20,429 bases of DNA, taken from IMG/VR virus record IMGVR_UViG_3300028925_005092, positions 1 to 20,429 of that record. One strand, written 5' to 3'. Under the pieces are notes generated by a model, which had not been told where the DNA came from, searched no databases, and saw nothing but the letters and a program-made list of their open reading frames with translations. This document shows positions 1-6,734 of this stretch, piece after piece; position 1 is the stretch's first letter, and the number at the start of each line of letters is the position of its first letter. Origin of the DNA: a virus. A program made the translations under genes and the position numbers.

Positions 1-1
1 T

Positions 2-427
2 GAAGGAATGGTTGATAAATATATTGGTGACGCCATGATGGCTATATTTAATGCTCCTATAGATCTTGATAAGCATGAAGATAAGGCTATTGAATGTGCT
101 TTAGAAATACAGAAAAACATGATTGAATTAAACCGTGAATTAGTGGAGGAAGGACTACCTAGTATAGCTATAGGTATAGGGATAAACTCAGGTGACGCTA
201 TTATAGGGAACATGGGAAGTGACCAAAGATTTGATTATACCGCTATAGGTGACGCAGTAAATACTGCTGCTAGATTAGAAAGTTCTACTAAAGAGGTGGG
301 GGAAGATTTAATTATAGGTCAAAACACTAAACAAAAGTCTAAATTTGAGTTAAAATTATTGAAACCTATAAAAGTTAAAGGTAAAGCGAAAGCGTTAGAA
401 ATATATACTGTACATACGGAGGTATAA
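2..427 (+). CDS. Class III adenylate/guanylate cyclase, C-terminal part (5' truncated by window)
   Basis: This is the C-terminal half of a class III nucleotidyl cyclase catalytic domain, which makes a 3',5'-cyclic nucleotide from an NTP. The frame is open to the left edge, so the true start and the first metal-binding Asp lie outside. Numbering from the ATG at base 8, the motif DKYIGDAMMAIF holds the purine-selecting Lys4 and the second metal Asp8. The motif YTAIGDAVNTAARLE holds the partner Asp82 and the transition-state residues Asn85 and Arg89. A Lys/Asp pair is the adenine-specifying combination in this family, so cAMP is the expected product. The C-terminus has the usual closing pattern of these domains (PIKVKGKAKALEIYTV), so the 3' end is complete. 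The stop overlaps the next ATG by one base, coupling it to the holin. Its presence beside phage lysis genes is unusual. The domain call is firm; the activity is inferred. Confidence 0.9.
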   Translation, partial: EGMVDKYIGDAMMAIFNAPIDLDKHEDKAIECALEIQKNMIELNRELVEEGLPSIAIGIGINSGDAIIGNMGSDQRFDYTAIGDAVNTAARLESSTKEVGEDLIIGQNTKQKSKFELKLLKPIKVKGKAKALEIYTVHTEV

Positions 428-900
428 TGAAATTTAATCTAATCAAAAATATAGTTGGTGCCGTAGCCCCAACACTTGGTACTGCTCTTGGTGGTCCAAT
501 GGGAGGCATGGCTACTAAAATGATTGCTGATGTATTAGGTGTACCTAATAACTCTAAGTCAATAGAAAAAGGTTTATCAGAAGCTACCCCCGAACAAATG
601 CTAGAACTTAAAAAGTCTGAACAAGCTTTTGAGATACAAATGAAAGAGCTTGAAGTAGACGTGTTCGCTATGGAAACAGCTGATATCCAGGATGCTAGAG
701 GTAAGTTTAGTAAAGACTGGACAGCTAGAATAATGGGTATAGTAATCGTAGGTGGCTTTATGGGGTACATATTTTTAGTAACTCTACAACCGCCAGAACA
801 AAACTCAGAAGCTCTTATTAACTTAGTACTTGGTTACCTCGGTGGGTTGGCTAGTGCGGTTATATCTTTTTATTTCGGAGCCTCACACAAACAGGATTAA
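427..900 (+). CDS. Putative holin, GTA-type 3TM family
   Basis: A 157-residue probable holin, which would form inner-membrane lesions that release the endolysin encoded just downstream. It has a Gly-rich hydrophobic N-terminus (residues 5-38), a charged central stretch with TADIQDARGKFSKDWTAR (about 84-101), and two clear hydrophobic segments at about 102-120 and 129-151, the second ending ISFYFGASHKQD. This order matches the family known as holin of 3TMs for gene-transfer release, found in alphaproteobacterial gene transfer agents and many marine phages. The start is supported by GGAGG at 418-422, four bases upstream, and by the TAATG overlap with the cyclase stop. The adjacent lysozyme supports a lysis role. 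The assignment rests on pattern and context rather than on catalytic residues. Confidence 0.75.
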   Translation: MKFNLIKNIVGAVAPTLGTALGGPMGGMATKMIADVLGVPNNSKSIEKGLSEATPEQMLELKKSEQAFEIQMKELEVDVFAMETADIQDARGKFSKDWTARIMGIVIVGGFMGYIFLVTLQPPEQNSEALINLVLGYLGGLASAVISFYFGASHKQD

Positions 901-902
901 CT

Positions 903-1346
903 ATGAATATTTCACAAGAAGGGTTAGGATTAATTAAAAAATTTGAAGGGTGCGAATACAACGCATACAAATGTGCTGCTGGGGTATTGACTATAGGCTA
1001 TGGTCATACTGCTGGTGTTAAAGAAGGAGACTTAGTAACTCAACAAGAAGCAGATAAAATACTAGAAGAAGACATGAAAGAGTATGAAGGGTATATCAAC
1101 GATTATGTGACTGTTGACCTTGATCAGAATCAATTTGATTCTTTAGTAAGTTGGGTCTTCAATCTTGGACCAGCTAATCTAAGAGCATCTACTATGCTTA
1201 AAGTACTGAACAACAAAGAATATGAGGAAGTCCCAAATCAAATGAAACGTTGGAATAAAGCAGCAGGAAAAGTTTTAGAAGGTCTGATTAGACGTAGAGA
1301 AGCAGAATCTTTATTGTTCCAAGATAAAGAATGGCACGAGGTGTAA
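903..1346 (+). CDS. Endolysin, T4/lambdoid-type lysozyme (GH24 muramidase)
   Basis: A 147-residue glycoside hydrolase family 24 lysozyme that would cleave the MurNAc-GlcNAc bonds of peptidoglycan at the end of infection. The catalytic signature is complete: Glu15 in KKFEG, Cys24 eight residues later where many relatives have Asp, and Thr30 five residues further in LTIGYGHT. That E-8-C-5-T spacing is the canonical triad spacing. The later motifs QFDSLVSWVFNLG (about 77-89) and GLIRRREAESLLF (about 127-139) are also typical. Length is normal for the family. The N-terminus is not hydrophobic, so there is no signal-anchor-release segment; the enzyme probably stays cytoplasmic until the upstream holin triggers. 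AGGA at 893-896 lies six bases before the ATG. Confidence 0.93.
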   Translation: MNISQEGLGLIKKFEGCEYNAYKCAAGVLTIGYGHTAGVKEGDLVTQQEADKILEEDMKEYEGYINDYVTVDLDQNQFDSLVSWVFNLGPANLRASTMLKVLNNKEYEEVPNQMKRWNKAAGKVLEGLIRRREAESLLFQDKEWHEV

Positions 1347-1347
1347 T

Positions 1348-3213
1348 ATGCCGTTAAGTAAGTTTGTATTTAAACCAGGAATTATGCGAGAAGGTACTGC
1401 CTACGATAATGAAGGTGGGTGGTTTGATTCAAATTTAGTTAGGTTTAATGCCGGTAGACCAGAGAAGATAGGCGGATGGCAAAAAGATTCTATCAATACT
1501 TTTTTAGGTACTTGTCGTGCGTTACACTCTTGGGTTTCTTTAGACGGAAGTAAGTTCTTAGGACTAGGAACTCATTTAAAATACTATATATTAGAAGGAG
1601 ATACTTTTAACGATGTTACCCCAATTAGAGCCACCACAACTAATGGTATTGTTTTTTCTGCTACTAATGGCAGCAGTACTATAACCGCAACTGATAGTGC
1701 TCATGGAGCAGTATCGGGTGATTTTGTAACTATATCTGGTTCTGCTAGTTTAGGTGGTCTTGTTACTGCTGCGGTATTGAATCAAGAATATCAAATACTT
1801 TCTGTACCTACTACTAGTACTTTTACCTTTACTGCTAAAGATACTAGCGGTAACACAATAACAGCTAACTCAAGCGATAGCGGTAACGGGGGAAGCGGTG
1901 TAGACGGTGCGTTCCAGATAAACATAGGTTTAGACGTGTATGTTCAATCAACGGGTTTTGGTTCTGGACAATATAACACAGGTACATGGGGTTCAGTTAC
2001 TGCTCTATCTAAAACTAACCAGTTACGTAATTGGTCTCACGACCATTTTGGGGAAGACTTGATAATAGCTGTGCGTAACGGTGAGCTTTTTTATTGGGAT
2101 AAAACTGACGGGGTACAAACCAGAGCCGTAGCTTTAACAGGTATAAGCGGAGCTAGTTTTGTTCCTACTATTTGTTTAGGGGTTACTGTCTCGGAAACTG
2201 ATAGGCACGTTATAGTTTTAGGGGCTGACCCTATAGTCGGGGATGCTAGAACTGGGGTTCTTGACCCTATGTTAGTATCTTTTAGTGACCAAGAAAACCC
2301 GTTACAATTTGAGCCACTTGACACTAATACTGCTGGAGATTTAAGATTATCGGAAGGTAGTTTAATAGTAGGCTCAGTAAAAGCTAGACAAGAAACTTTG
2401 ATATGGACAGACACAGCTTTATATAGTATGGCTTTTATTGGACCACCGTTTACTTTTGGTCTTAATCTAATAAACAATAATACAGGTCTTATATCACCTA
2501 ACGGGGCTATTACGTCACCTAACGGTGTTTACTGGATGGGTTACGATAACTTTTACGTGTATAACGGTAGCGTTCAAAAAGTACCTTGTAGCGTACTTAG
2601 TTATGTTTTTGATGATCTTAACAGCGGTCAAGTATACAAAATAAATGCATTTACTAATAATGCCCATGATGAAATAGGTTGGTTTTATCCTTCTGCTAAT
2701 TCAACTGAAGTGGACAGATATGTTGTGTATGATTATAACGATAACGTTTGGAGTTACGGTGAGTTAAGTAGAACCGCTTGGTTAGATGAAGGCACAGTAG
2801 ACTACCCTAGAGCCGTAAGTGAGAACTATCTATATGAACATGAGTTTGGTTTTAACGATGATGGTAACCCTATGACTAATGTATTTATAGAAAGTAGTGA
2901 TTTTGATATAGGTGATGGTGAACAGTATGCATTCTTTAGTAAAATTATACCAGATATCAAATTCTTAAATAATAGCGGTGGCGGTAAAGTTAATTTAGTT
3001 TTAAAAACTAGGGACTTCCCTGGGGATACGCTTACTACTAATAGCACTAACGCTATAGCTAGTACAACTCAACAAGCACACATAAGAGGTAGAGCACGAC
3101 AAGCTGTGATACGTTTAGAGTCAGATGATACAAATACAAATTCAAGTAATGATGATACTGGTTGGAGATTGGGTGCTACTAGGTTAGATATAAAAGGTGA
3201 CGGTAGAAGATGA
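1348..3213 (+). CDS. P22 gp10-like packaged-DNA stabilisation/head-tail protein
   Basis: A 621-residue virion protein. The N-terminus (KPGIMREGTAYDNEGGWFDS, then VRFNAGRPEKIGGWQK, residues 9-46) is typical of a family common in marine podoviruses. The body contains repeated short beta-rich blocks such as ETLIWTDTALYSM, NGVYWMGYDNFYVYNG and DRYVVYDYNDNVWSYGEL, resembling the beta-propeller-like P22 tail accessory factor gp10, which plugs the portal and retains packaged DNA. Residues about 95-186 look like an inserted Ser/Thr/Gly-rich beta domain, ending in a SGNGGSG linker. GAGG at 1338-1341 precedes the start by six bases. The stop overlaps the next ATG by four bases (ATGA). The gp10 relation is inferred from pattern; a structure prediction would test it. 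A generic tail tube or hub protein is the alternative. Confidence 0.6.
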   Translation: MPLSKFVFKPGIMREGTAYDNEGGWFDSNLVRFNAGRPEKIGGWQKDSINTFLGTCRALHSWVSLDGSKFLGLGTHLKYYILEGDTFNDVTPIRATTTNGIVFSATNGSSTITATDSAHGAVSGDFVTISGSASLGGLVTAAVLNQEYQILSVPTTSTFTFTAKDTSGNTITANSSDSGNGGSGVDGAFQINIGLDVYVQSTGFGSGQYNTGTWGSVTALSKTNQLRNWSHDHFGEDLIIAVRNGELFYWDKTDGVQTRAVALTGISGASFVPTICLGVTVSETDRHVIVLGADPIVGDARTGVLDPMLVSFSDQENPLQFEPLDTNTAGDLRLSEGSLIVGSVKARQETLIWTDTALYSMAFIGPPFTFGLNLINNNTGLISPNGAITSPNGVYWMGYDNFYVYNGSVQKVPCSVLSYVFDDLNSGQVYKINAFTNNAHDEIGWFYPSANSTEVDRYVVYDYNDNVWSYGELSRTAWLDEGTVDYPRAVSENYLYEHEFGFNDDGNPMTNVFIESSDFDIGDGEQYAFFSKIIPDIKFLNNSGGGKVNLVLKTRDFPGDTLTTNSTNAIASTTQQAHIRGRARQAVIRLESDDTNTNSSNDDTGWRLGATRLDIKGDGRR

Positions 3214-3581
3214 GTAGGCTCTTAGCTACTAGACTACCCCAGTCTATGGAGGAGTCAGTAAAATCTGAAACTTACAATAGATTAATCAGGGTTTTAGAGC
3301 TCAACTTAGGTACGTTTGACCCTGATAACACAAGACAGATTAATCAAGTAGAAAGAGATACTCTTAGGTTTAATATTGGTAGTGTTATTTGGAACACTAC
3401 TATTGGTGTATTACAGGTTTGGACTGGTCACTACTGGTTAGACATTGGTGAACGGTTAATTGACCTTGGTTACGAGGCTACAGCCAGTTTAGGTAGTGTA
3501 ACGGTTACTACTAATGGTGACGTTTCTATAAACATAGGAAGTAATAATTCTGGTTATGGTGTAGAAGCCTACTATACATAG
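3210..3581 (+). CDS. Small conserved phage virion-associated protein, unknown function
   Basis: A 123-residue protein I cannot name. The N-terminal half is charged and probably helical (SMEESVKSETYNRLIRVLELNLG). It is followed by a beta-rich middle, FNIGSVIWNTTIGVLQVWTG (about 51-70), then HYWLDIGERL. This pattern of a fixed label being put on a sample-like string (NTTxGVLQVWTGxYWxDI) also occurs in collar and fibre-associated phage proteins. The C-terminus is Gly/Ser/Asn-rich. It starts inside the stop of the gp10-like gene (ATGA overlap), so it is translationally coupled to it and is probably a tail or head-tail component. There is no signal peptide or membrane segment. Confidence 0.65.
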   Translation: MSRLLATRLPQSMEESVKSETYNRLIRVLELNLGTFDPDNTRQINQVERDTLRFNIGSVIWNTTIGVLQVWTGHYWLDIGERLIDLGYEATASLGSVTVTTNGDVSINIGSNNSGYGVEAYYT

Positions 3582-3627
3582 TAGAAAGTTGTATATATAA
3601 TAAATAGATGTTCAATAAGTAGATAAT
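3582..3627 (+). promoter_or_regulatory. 46-bp gap with TATAAT box; possible internal late promoter
   Basis: This is the only sizeable gap inside the virion block, where all other genes abut or overlap. It contains TATAAT at 3596-3601 within an AT run. No convincing -35 box lies 16-18 bases upstream, and no clear Shine-Dalgarno sequence precedes the ATG at 3628. It may be an internal promoter for the ejection-protein genes, or only an AT-rich spacer. Confidence 0.25.
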
Positions 3628-5055
3628 ATGGGCGGTTTAAAAAGTGTAGCTAAAAGTCTTAAGAGGTTCGTAAAGAAGAACACAAAAGAGATCGCAACTA
3701 TTGCAGGCTTATTTATTCCTGGAGTCGGTCCAGTTTTAGGTGCAAGTATAGGTAGAGGTATAGGTGGACTAGCTGAAGGTGAAGACCTCGGTGAAGCAGC
3801 AATGGCTGGTGCACAAATATATGCTGCTGGTAGTATGATGAAAGGTGCTGGTTTTGGCTTTGACGGTACAGCATCAGGTACAGCAAAATTTTATAATTCC
3901 GCAAATGCTGGGGTTAGTGGTACTGGTATAACTGGATTTTTTGAAGGCGTAGGTGCTAATACAGCTGCAGCTCTAGGTGCAAATGTTCCTGGTGCTGGTG
4001 GTGTTGCAGGTGCTCCGGGAACTTTAGCCACTATAGGTGAAGGTTATGAAGGGCTGAATATTTTACAAAAAGCAGGAGCTGGGCTTATAGGAGCTAGTGG
4101 AGTTAGTAGTCTTACTGGTGGTTTTGGTGATGATGAAGCAGCGGCAATGCCCGGACCAATAGATCAAAGTGGGTATCTTACTCGAGGTTTAACCCCTGCT
4201 CAATTAAGTGACGTTTACGGTACTAAAGGTTCAGGTACGGGGATAACCGGTAGTATGCCTAGTTTAGAACAATCTTATGACTATGACCCTGTCAATTCTA
4301 GTATAGCGGAACTATTAAAACAACAAGATGAATACGAATTAGAGTTCCCTGAGTTCGCTAGAGTAGGTATGAATAGGGGTGGAGCTTTAGGCATGTCACC
4401 TGCTATACAAATGGGTACAGATATACAACAACTACAACCTATTATGAATGATATGTCACAACCACCACCGGTGCAAATGCTTAAACCATTTCCTTCACTT
4501 AGTCAACCATTTCAACAAAGGAGAGGGGCACAAGGAGACGTTATGAGTGCATTAAGACCCGTAGGTGATTTTATAAAAGATAGATTAAATACCGATGAGG
4601 TTGATTCTACTCTACAGGAGTTTGCTCAAACTATTGAAAGTAAGTTCCCAGATAATAACGGTGGAGGCATGCAAGGTGGTTTTCAAAACATGTACGGTGG
4701 TCCAGGGCAAAGTAACGGGATAGGTCAGTTAAAACAAATAAGCACCACAGATCAAGGAATGGATAGAAACAATTTCAATATTCAATCCAACGATGTAGCA
4801 AGATTAGCTGACGGTGGTCAAATGCCAACACAAGATTTAGATTTAAGAGAACATGGCGGGGACATTGATGACCCAGAAGGTTCGGGGGATGAAGATACTG
4901 TACCAGCATTACTTGCTGACGGTGAATTCGTTATGACAAAACAAGCAGTAGCCGGTATAGGCGATGGCGACCATGATAAAGGCATAGCTCAATTGTATGC
5001 AATGATGGGAATGAATGAAAACAAAGCTCAAACAATGGGCATAGGCAGGGCATAA
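3628..5055 (+). CDS. Gly-rich virion/ejection-type protein with C-terminal DGEFVMT motif
   Basis: A 475-residue protein of unrecognised precise function. It begins with a strongly basic stretch (residues 5-20), then a Gly-rich hydrophobic segment (about 21-47, IATIAGLFIPGVGPVLGASI) and a long Gly/Ala-rich low-complexity region to about 150. The middle is Pro/Gln-rich. The C-terminal module (about 423-475) has VPALLADGEFVMTKQAVAG, a motif frequent near the ends of large structural proteins of marine phages. The hydrophobic Gly-rich N-terminus would suit a protein that is ejected and crosses the host envelope, which is inference. It is the first of five consecutive large genes, and its stop overlaps the next ATG (TAATG). 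Confidence 0.6.
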   Translation: MGGLKSVAKSLKRFVKKNTKEIATIAGLFIPGVGPVLGASIGRGIGGLAEGEDLGEAAMAGAQIYAAGSMMKGAGFGFDGTASGTAKFYNSANAGVSGTGITGFFEGVGANTAAALGANVPGAGGVAGAPGTLATIGEGYEGLNILQKAGAGLIGASGVSSLTGGFGDDEAAAMPGPIDQSGYLTRGLTPAQLSDVYGTKGSGTGITGSMPSLEQSYDYDPVNSSIAELLKQQDEYELEFPEFARVGMNRGGALGMSPAIQMGTDIQQLQPIMNDMSQPPPVQMLKPFPSLSQPFQQRRGAQGDVMSALRPVGDFIKDRLNTDEVDSTLQEFAQTIESKFPDNNGGGMQGGFQNMYGGPGQSNGIGQLKQISTTDQGMDRNNFNIQSNDVARLADGGQMPTQDLDLREHGGDIDDPEGSGDEDTVPALLADGEFVMTKQAVAGIGDGDHDKGIAQLYAMMGMNENKAQTMGIGRA

Positions 5056-6734
5056 TGGCAGAACAAACAACAGGACGTACCGAGCAATTACCAGCACAGT
5101 ATTATAGAGATTTTATGGCGGGTGTTCCAGGAGCGAACGTCCCTGGCATAATGCCTTTATTGAATCAAGACTTAGTCAATAAGATTCAAGGTTTAGGCGT
5201 AGAAGGGGCAACTCCTTATTCTTACCAAGGTCAAAGGATAGCAGACTTTACCCCAGCTGAACAACAAGCTATGCAACTAGCGGGTGAAAACGTAGGTTCT
5301 TATCAACCGTATTTTGACCAAGGTAGCCAAATGGCTCAACAAGGTTACGGTGACGCTAGAAGTAGTGCTCAAGAAGGTATGGACTTTATGCGTCAAGGTG
5401 CTCAACAGGGTGCTGCGGGTATAAATGAAGCTCAAGGTTTATTAAGACAAGTTCCAGGTATAGCACAAGACGCAACGTTTGAAGGTTTAGGCGGTGTACG
5501 TGCTGGTCAGCAGACATTAGGTCAAGCTGGTAACATGATCGGTAACGCTGGTATAGATTTAAGCGGGGCTATGAACCAAGTATCTGGTTCAAGACCGGAC
5601 TTAGGTCAAGCACGTAATTTATTAGGTAGTCAGGCAAACGTCGGTCAAGCACAGAACGCTATCAGTGGAGCTTTAGGTAATATAGGAGCTAGTGCTCAAA
5701 CTGGGGCAGGTTCAACTCAAGGTTTTGACCCTAGAGGTATCTCTAGTTTTTCTAACCCGTATGAAGATCAAGTAGTAAGTAGAGCTTTACAAGATTTAGA
5801 AGATCAAGGTGCTAAAGCAGACGTCGCAGGTAGAGCTCAAGCTATAGGCTCTGGTGCTTTTGGCGGTAGTAGAGCCAGATTAGGTGCTCAAGAAAGAGAA
5901 GAATCATTAAGAGAAGCTCAATTAAAAACTGCTGCGGGTTTACGTAGTCAAGGTTATGAGTCTTCAGCTGGTAGAGCACAACAAGCATTTGAATCACAAC
6001 AAAACAGACAAGCACAACAAGCAGGTTTACTAGGTAACTTAGCAGGGCAACAAGCAGGTATCGGTAGTCAAATGGGTCAATTAGGTTTGAACCAAAATGC
6101 TCAAAACTTACAGGCAGGGCAATCTCTAGGTCAATTAGGTTTAGGCGAAGGTGCACAAGGCATTCAACGTGGTCAAGCTATGGGTACTTTAGGACTAGGT
6201 CAACAAGGTGCACAGCTTAATCAAGCTAATGCTATGGCTAACTTAGGAAGTGGTCAAGCGGGTATGGGTGCACAAATAGCGGGTATGGGACAAAACCTAG
6301 CAGGTACTATGGGTACTGCAGCTGGAGGACTAGGTAGTTTAGGAACAGGACTAAGTAACGTATTAGGCGGTACTGGTCAGAACTTAGCACAAAGCGGGTT
6401 ACAAGCTGGTCAGTTTGGTTCTAACGTCGGTGGTCAAATGGCTGGATTAGGTCAAGGTTTATCAGCTTTACGTCAAGGAGACGTAAATAATATGATGGGC
6501 GTAGGCGGAATGCAACGTGGTCAGAATCAAGCAGGACTAGACTTAGCGTACCAAAACTTTGTTGGTCAGTATAACTTACCAGGACAAATAATTAGTCAAG
6601 CAGCAGGAACTGCAGCAGGACTAGCCCCTACTTTAGGAGGTACTACTCTAGCTTCAGGTTCTAGTAGCGGTGGTAGTAATAGTGTAATGCAAGGTTTAGG
6701 AACTGCAGTAGCAGCATACGGAGCACTTAAATAA
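5055..6734 (+). CDS. Gln/Gly-rich internal virion or ejection protein with 18-residue repeats
   Basis: A 559-residue protein with an order common in marine podovirus internal proteins. The N-terminus is LPAQYYRDFMAGVPG, followed by an Ala/Gln/Gly-rich region. A conserved core at about 230-320 has SNPYEDQVVSRALQDLEDQG, then GSGAFGGSRARLGAQEREE and a coiled-coil-like stretch. A repeat tract follows. From about residue 341 there are at least four in-register 18-residue repeats (341-358, 359-376, 377-394, 395-412), beginning GQLGL, GQLGL, GTLGL and ANLGS. Eighteen residues is five alpha-helical turns, so the repeat could form a long helix with a fixed face. The exact role is unknown; a DNA-ejection conduit component is the likeliest reading. 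It is coupled to both neighbours by TAATG overlaps. Confidence 0.6.
   Translation: MAEQTTGRTEQLPAQYYRDFMAGVPGANVPGIMPLLNQDLVNKIQGLGVEGATPYSYQGQRIADFTPAEQQAMQLAGENVGSYQPYFDQGSQMAQQGYGDARSSAQEGMDFMRQGAQQGAAGINEAQGLLRQVPGIAQDATFEGLGGVRAGQQTLGQAGNMIGNAGIDLSGAMNQVSGSRPDLGQARNLLGSQANVGQAQNAISGALGNIGASAQTGAGSTQGFDPRGISSFSNPYEDQVVSRALQDLEDQGAKADVAGRAQAIGSGAFGGSRARLGAQEREESLREAQLKTAAGLRSQGYESSAGRAQQAFESQQNRQAQQAGLLGNLAGQQAGIGSQMGQLGLNQNAQNLQAGQSLGQLGLGEGAQGIQRGQAMGTLGLGQQGAQLNQANAMANLGSGQAGMGAQIAGMGQNLAGTMGTAAGGLGSLGTGLSNVLGGTGQNLAQSGLQAGQFGSNVGGQMAGLGQGLSALRQGDVNNMMGVGGMQRGQNQAGLDLAYQNFVGQYNLPGQIISQAAGTAAGLAPTLGGTTLASGSSSGGSNSVMQGLGTAVAAYGALK
6075..6290 (+). repeat. Four 54-bp (18-codon) in-frame repeats
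   Basis: Units start at 6075, 6129, 6183 and 6237 and are in register with the reading frame. Encoded units begin GQLGLNQNAQ, GQLGLGEGAQ, GTLGLGQQGA and ANLGSGQAGM; the first three share a Gln-rich middle and a hydrophobic last residue. A weaker upstream unit may occupy 6021-6074. The protein-level repeat is clearer than the DNA-level repeat, so the duplication is old or selected at the protein level. Confidence 0.7.

Noticed and set aside
375-770. Reverse-strand open frame opposite the cyclase end and holin
   Set aside because: It is antisense to two well-supported genes, spans their junction and shows no family pattern.
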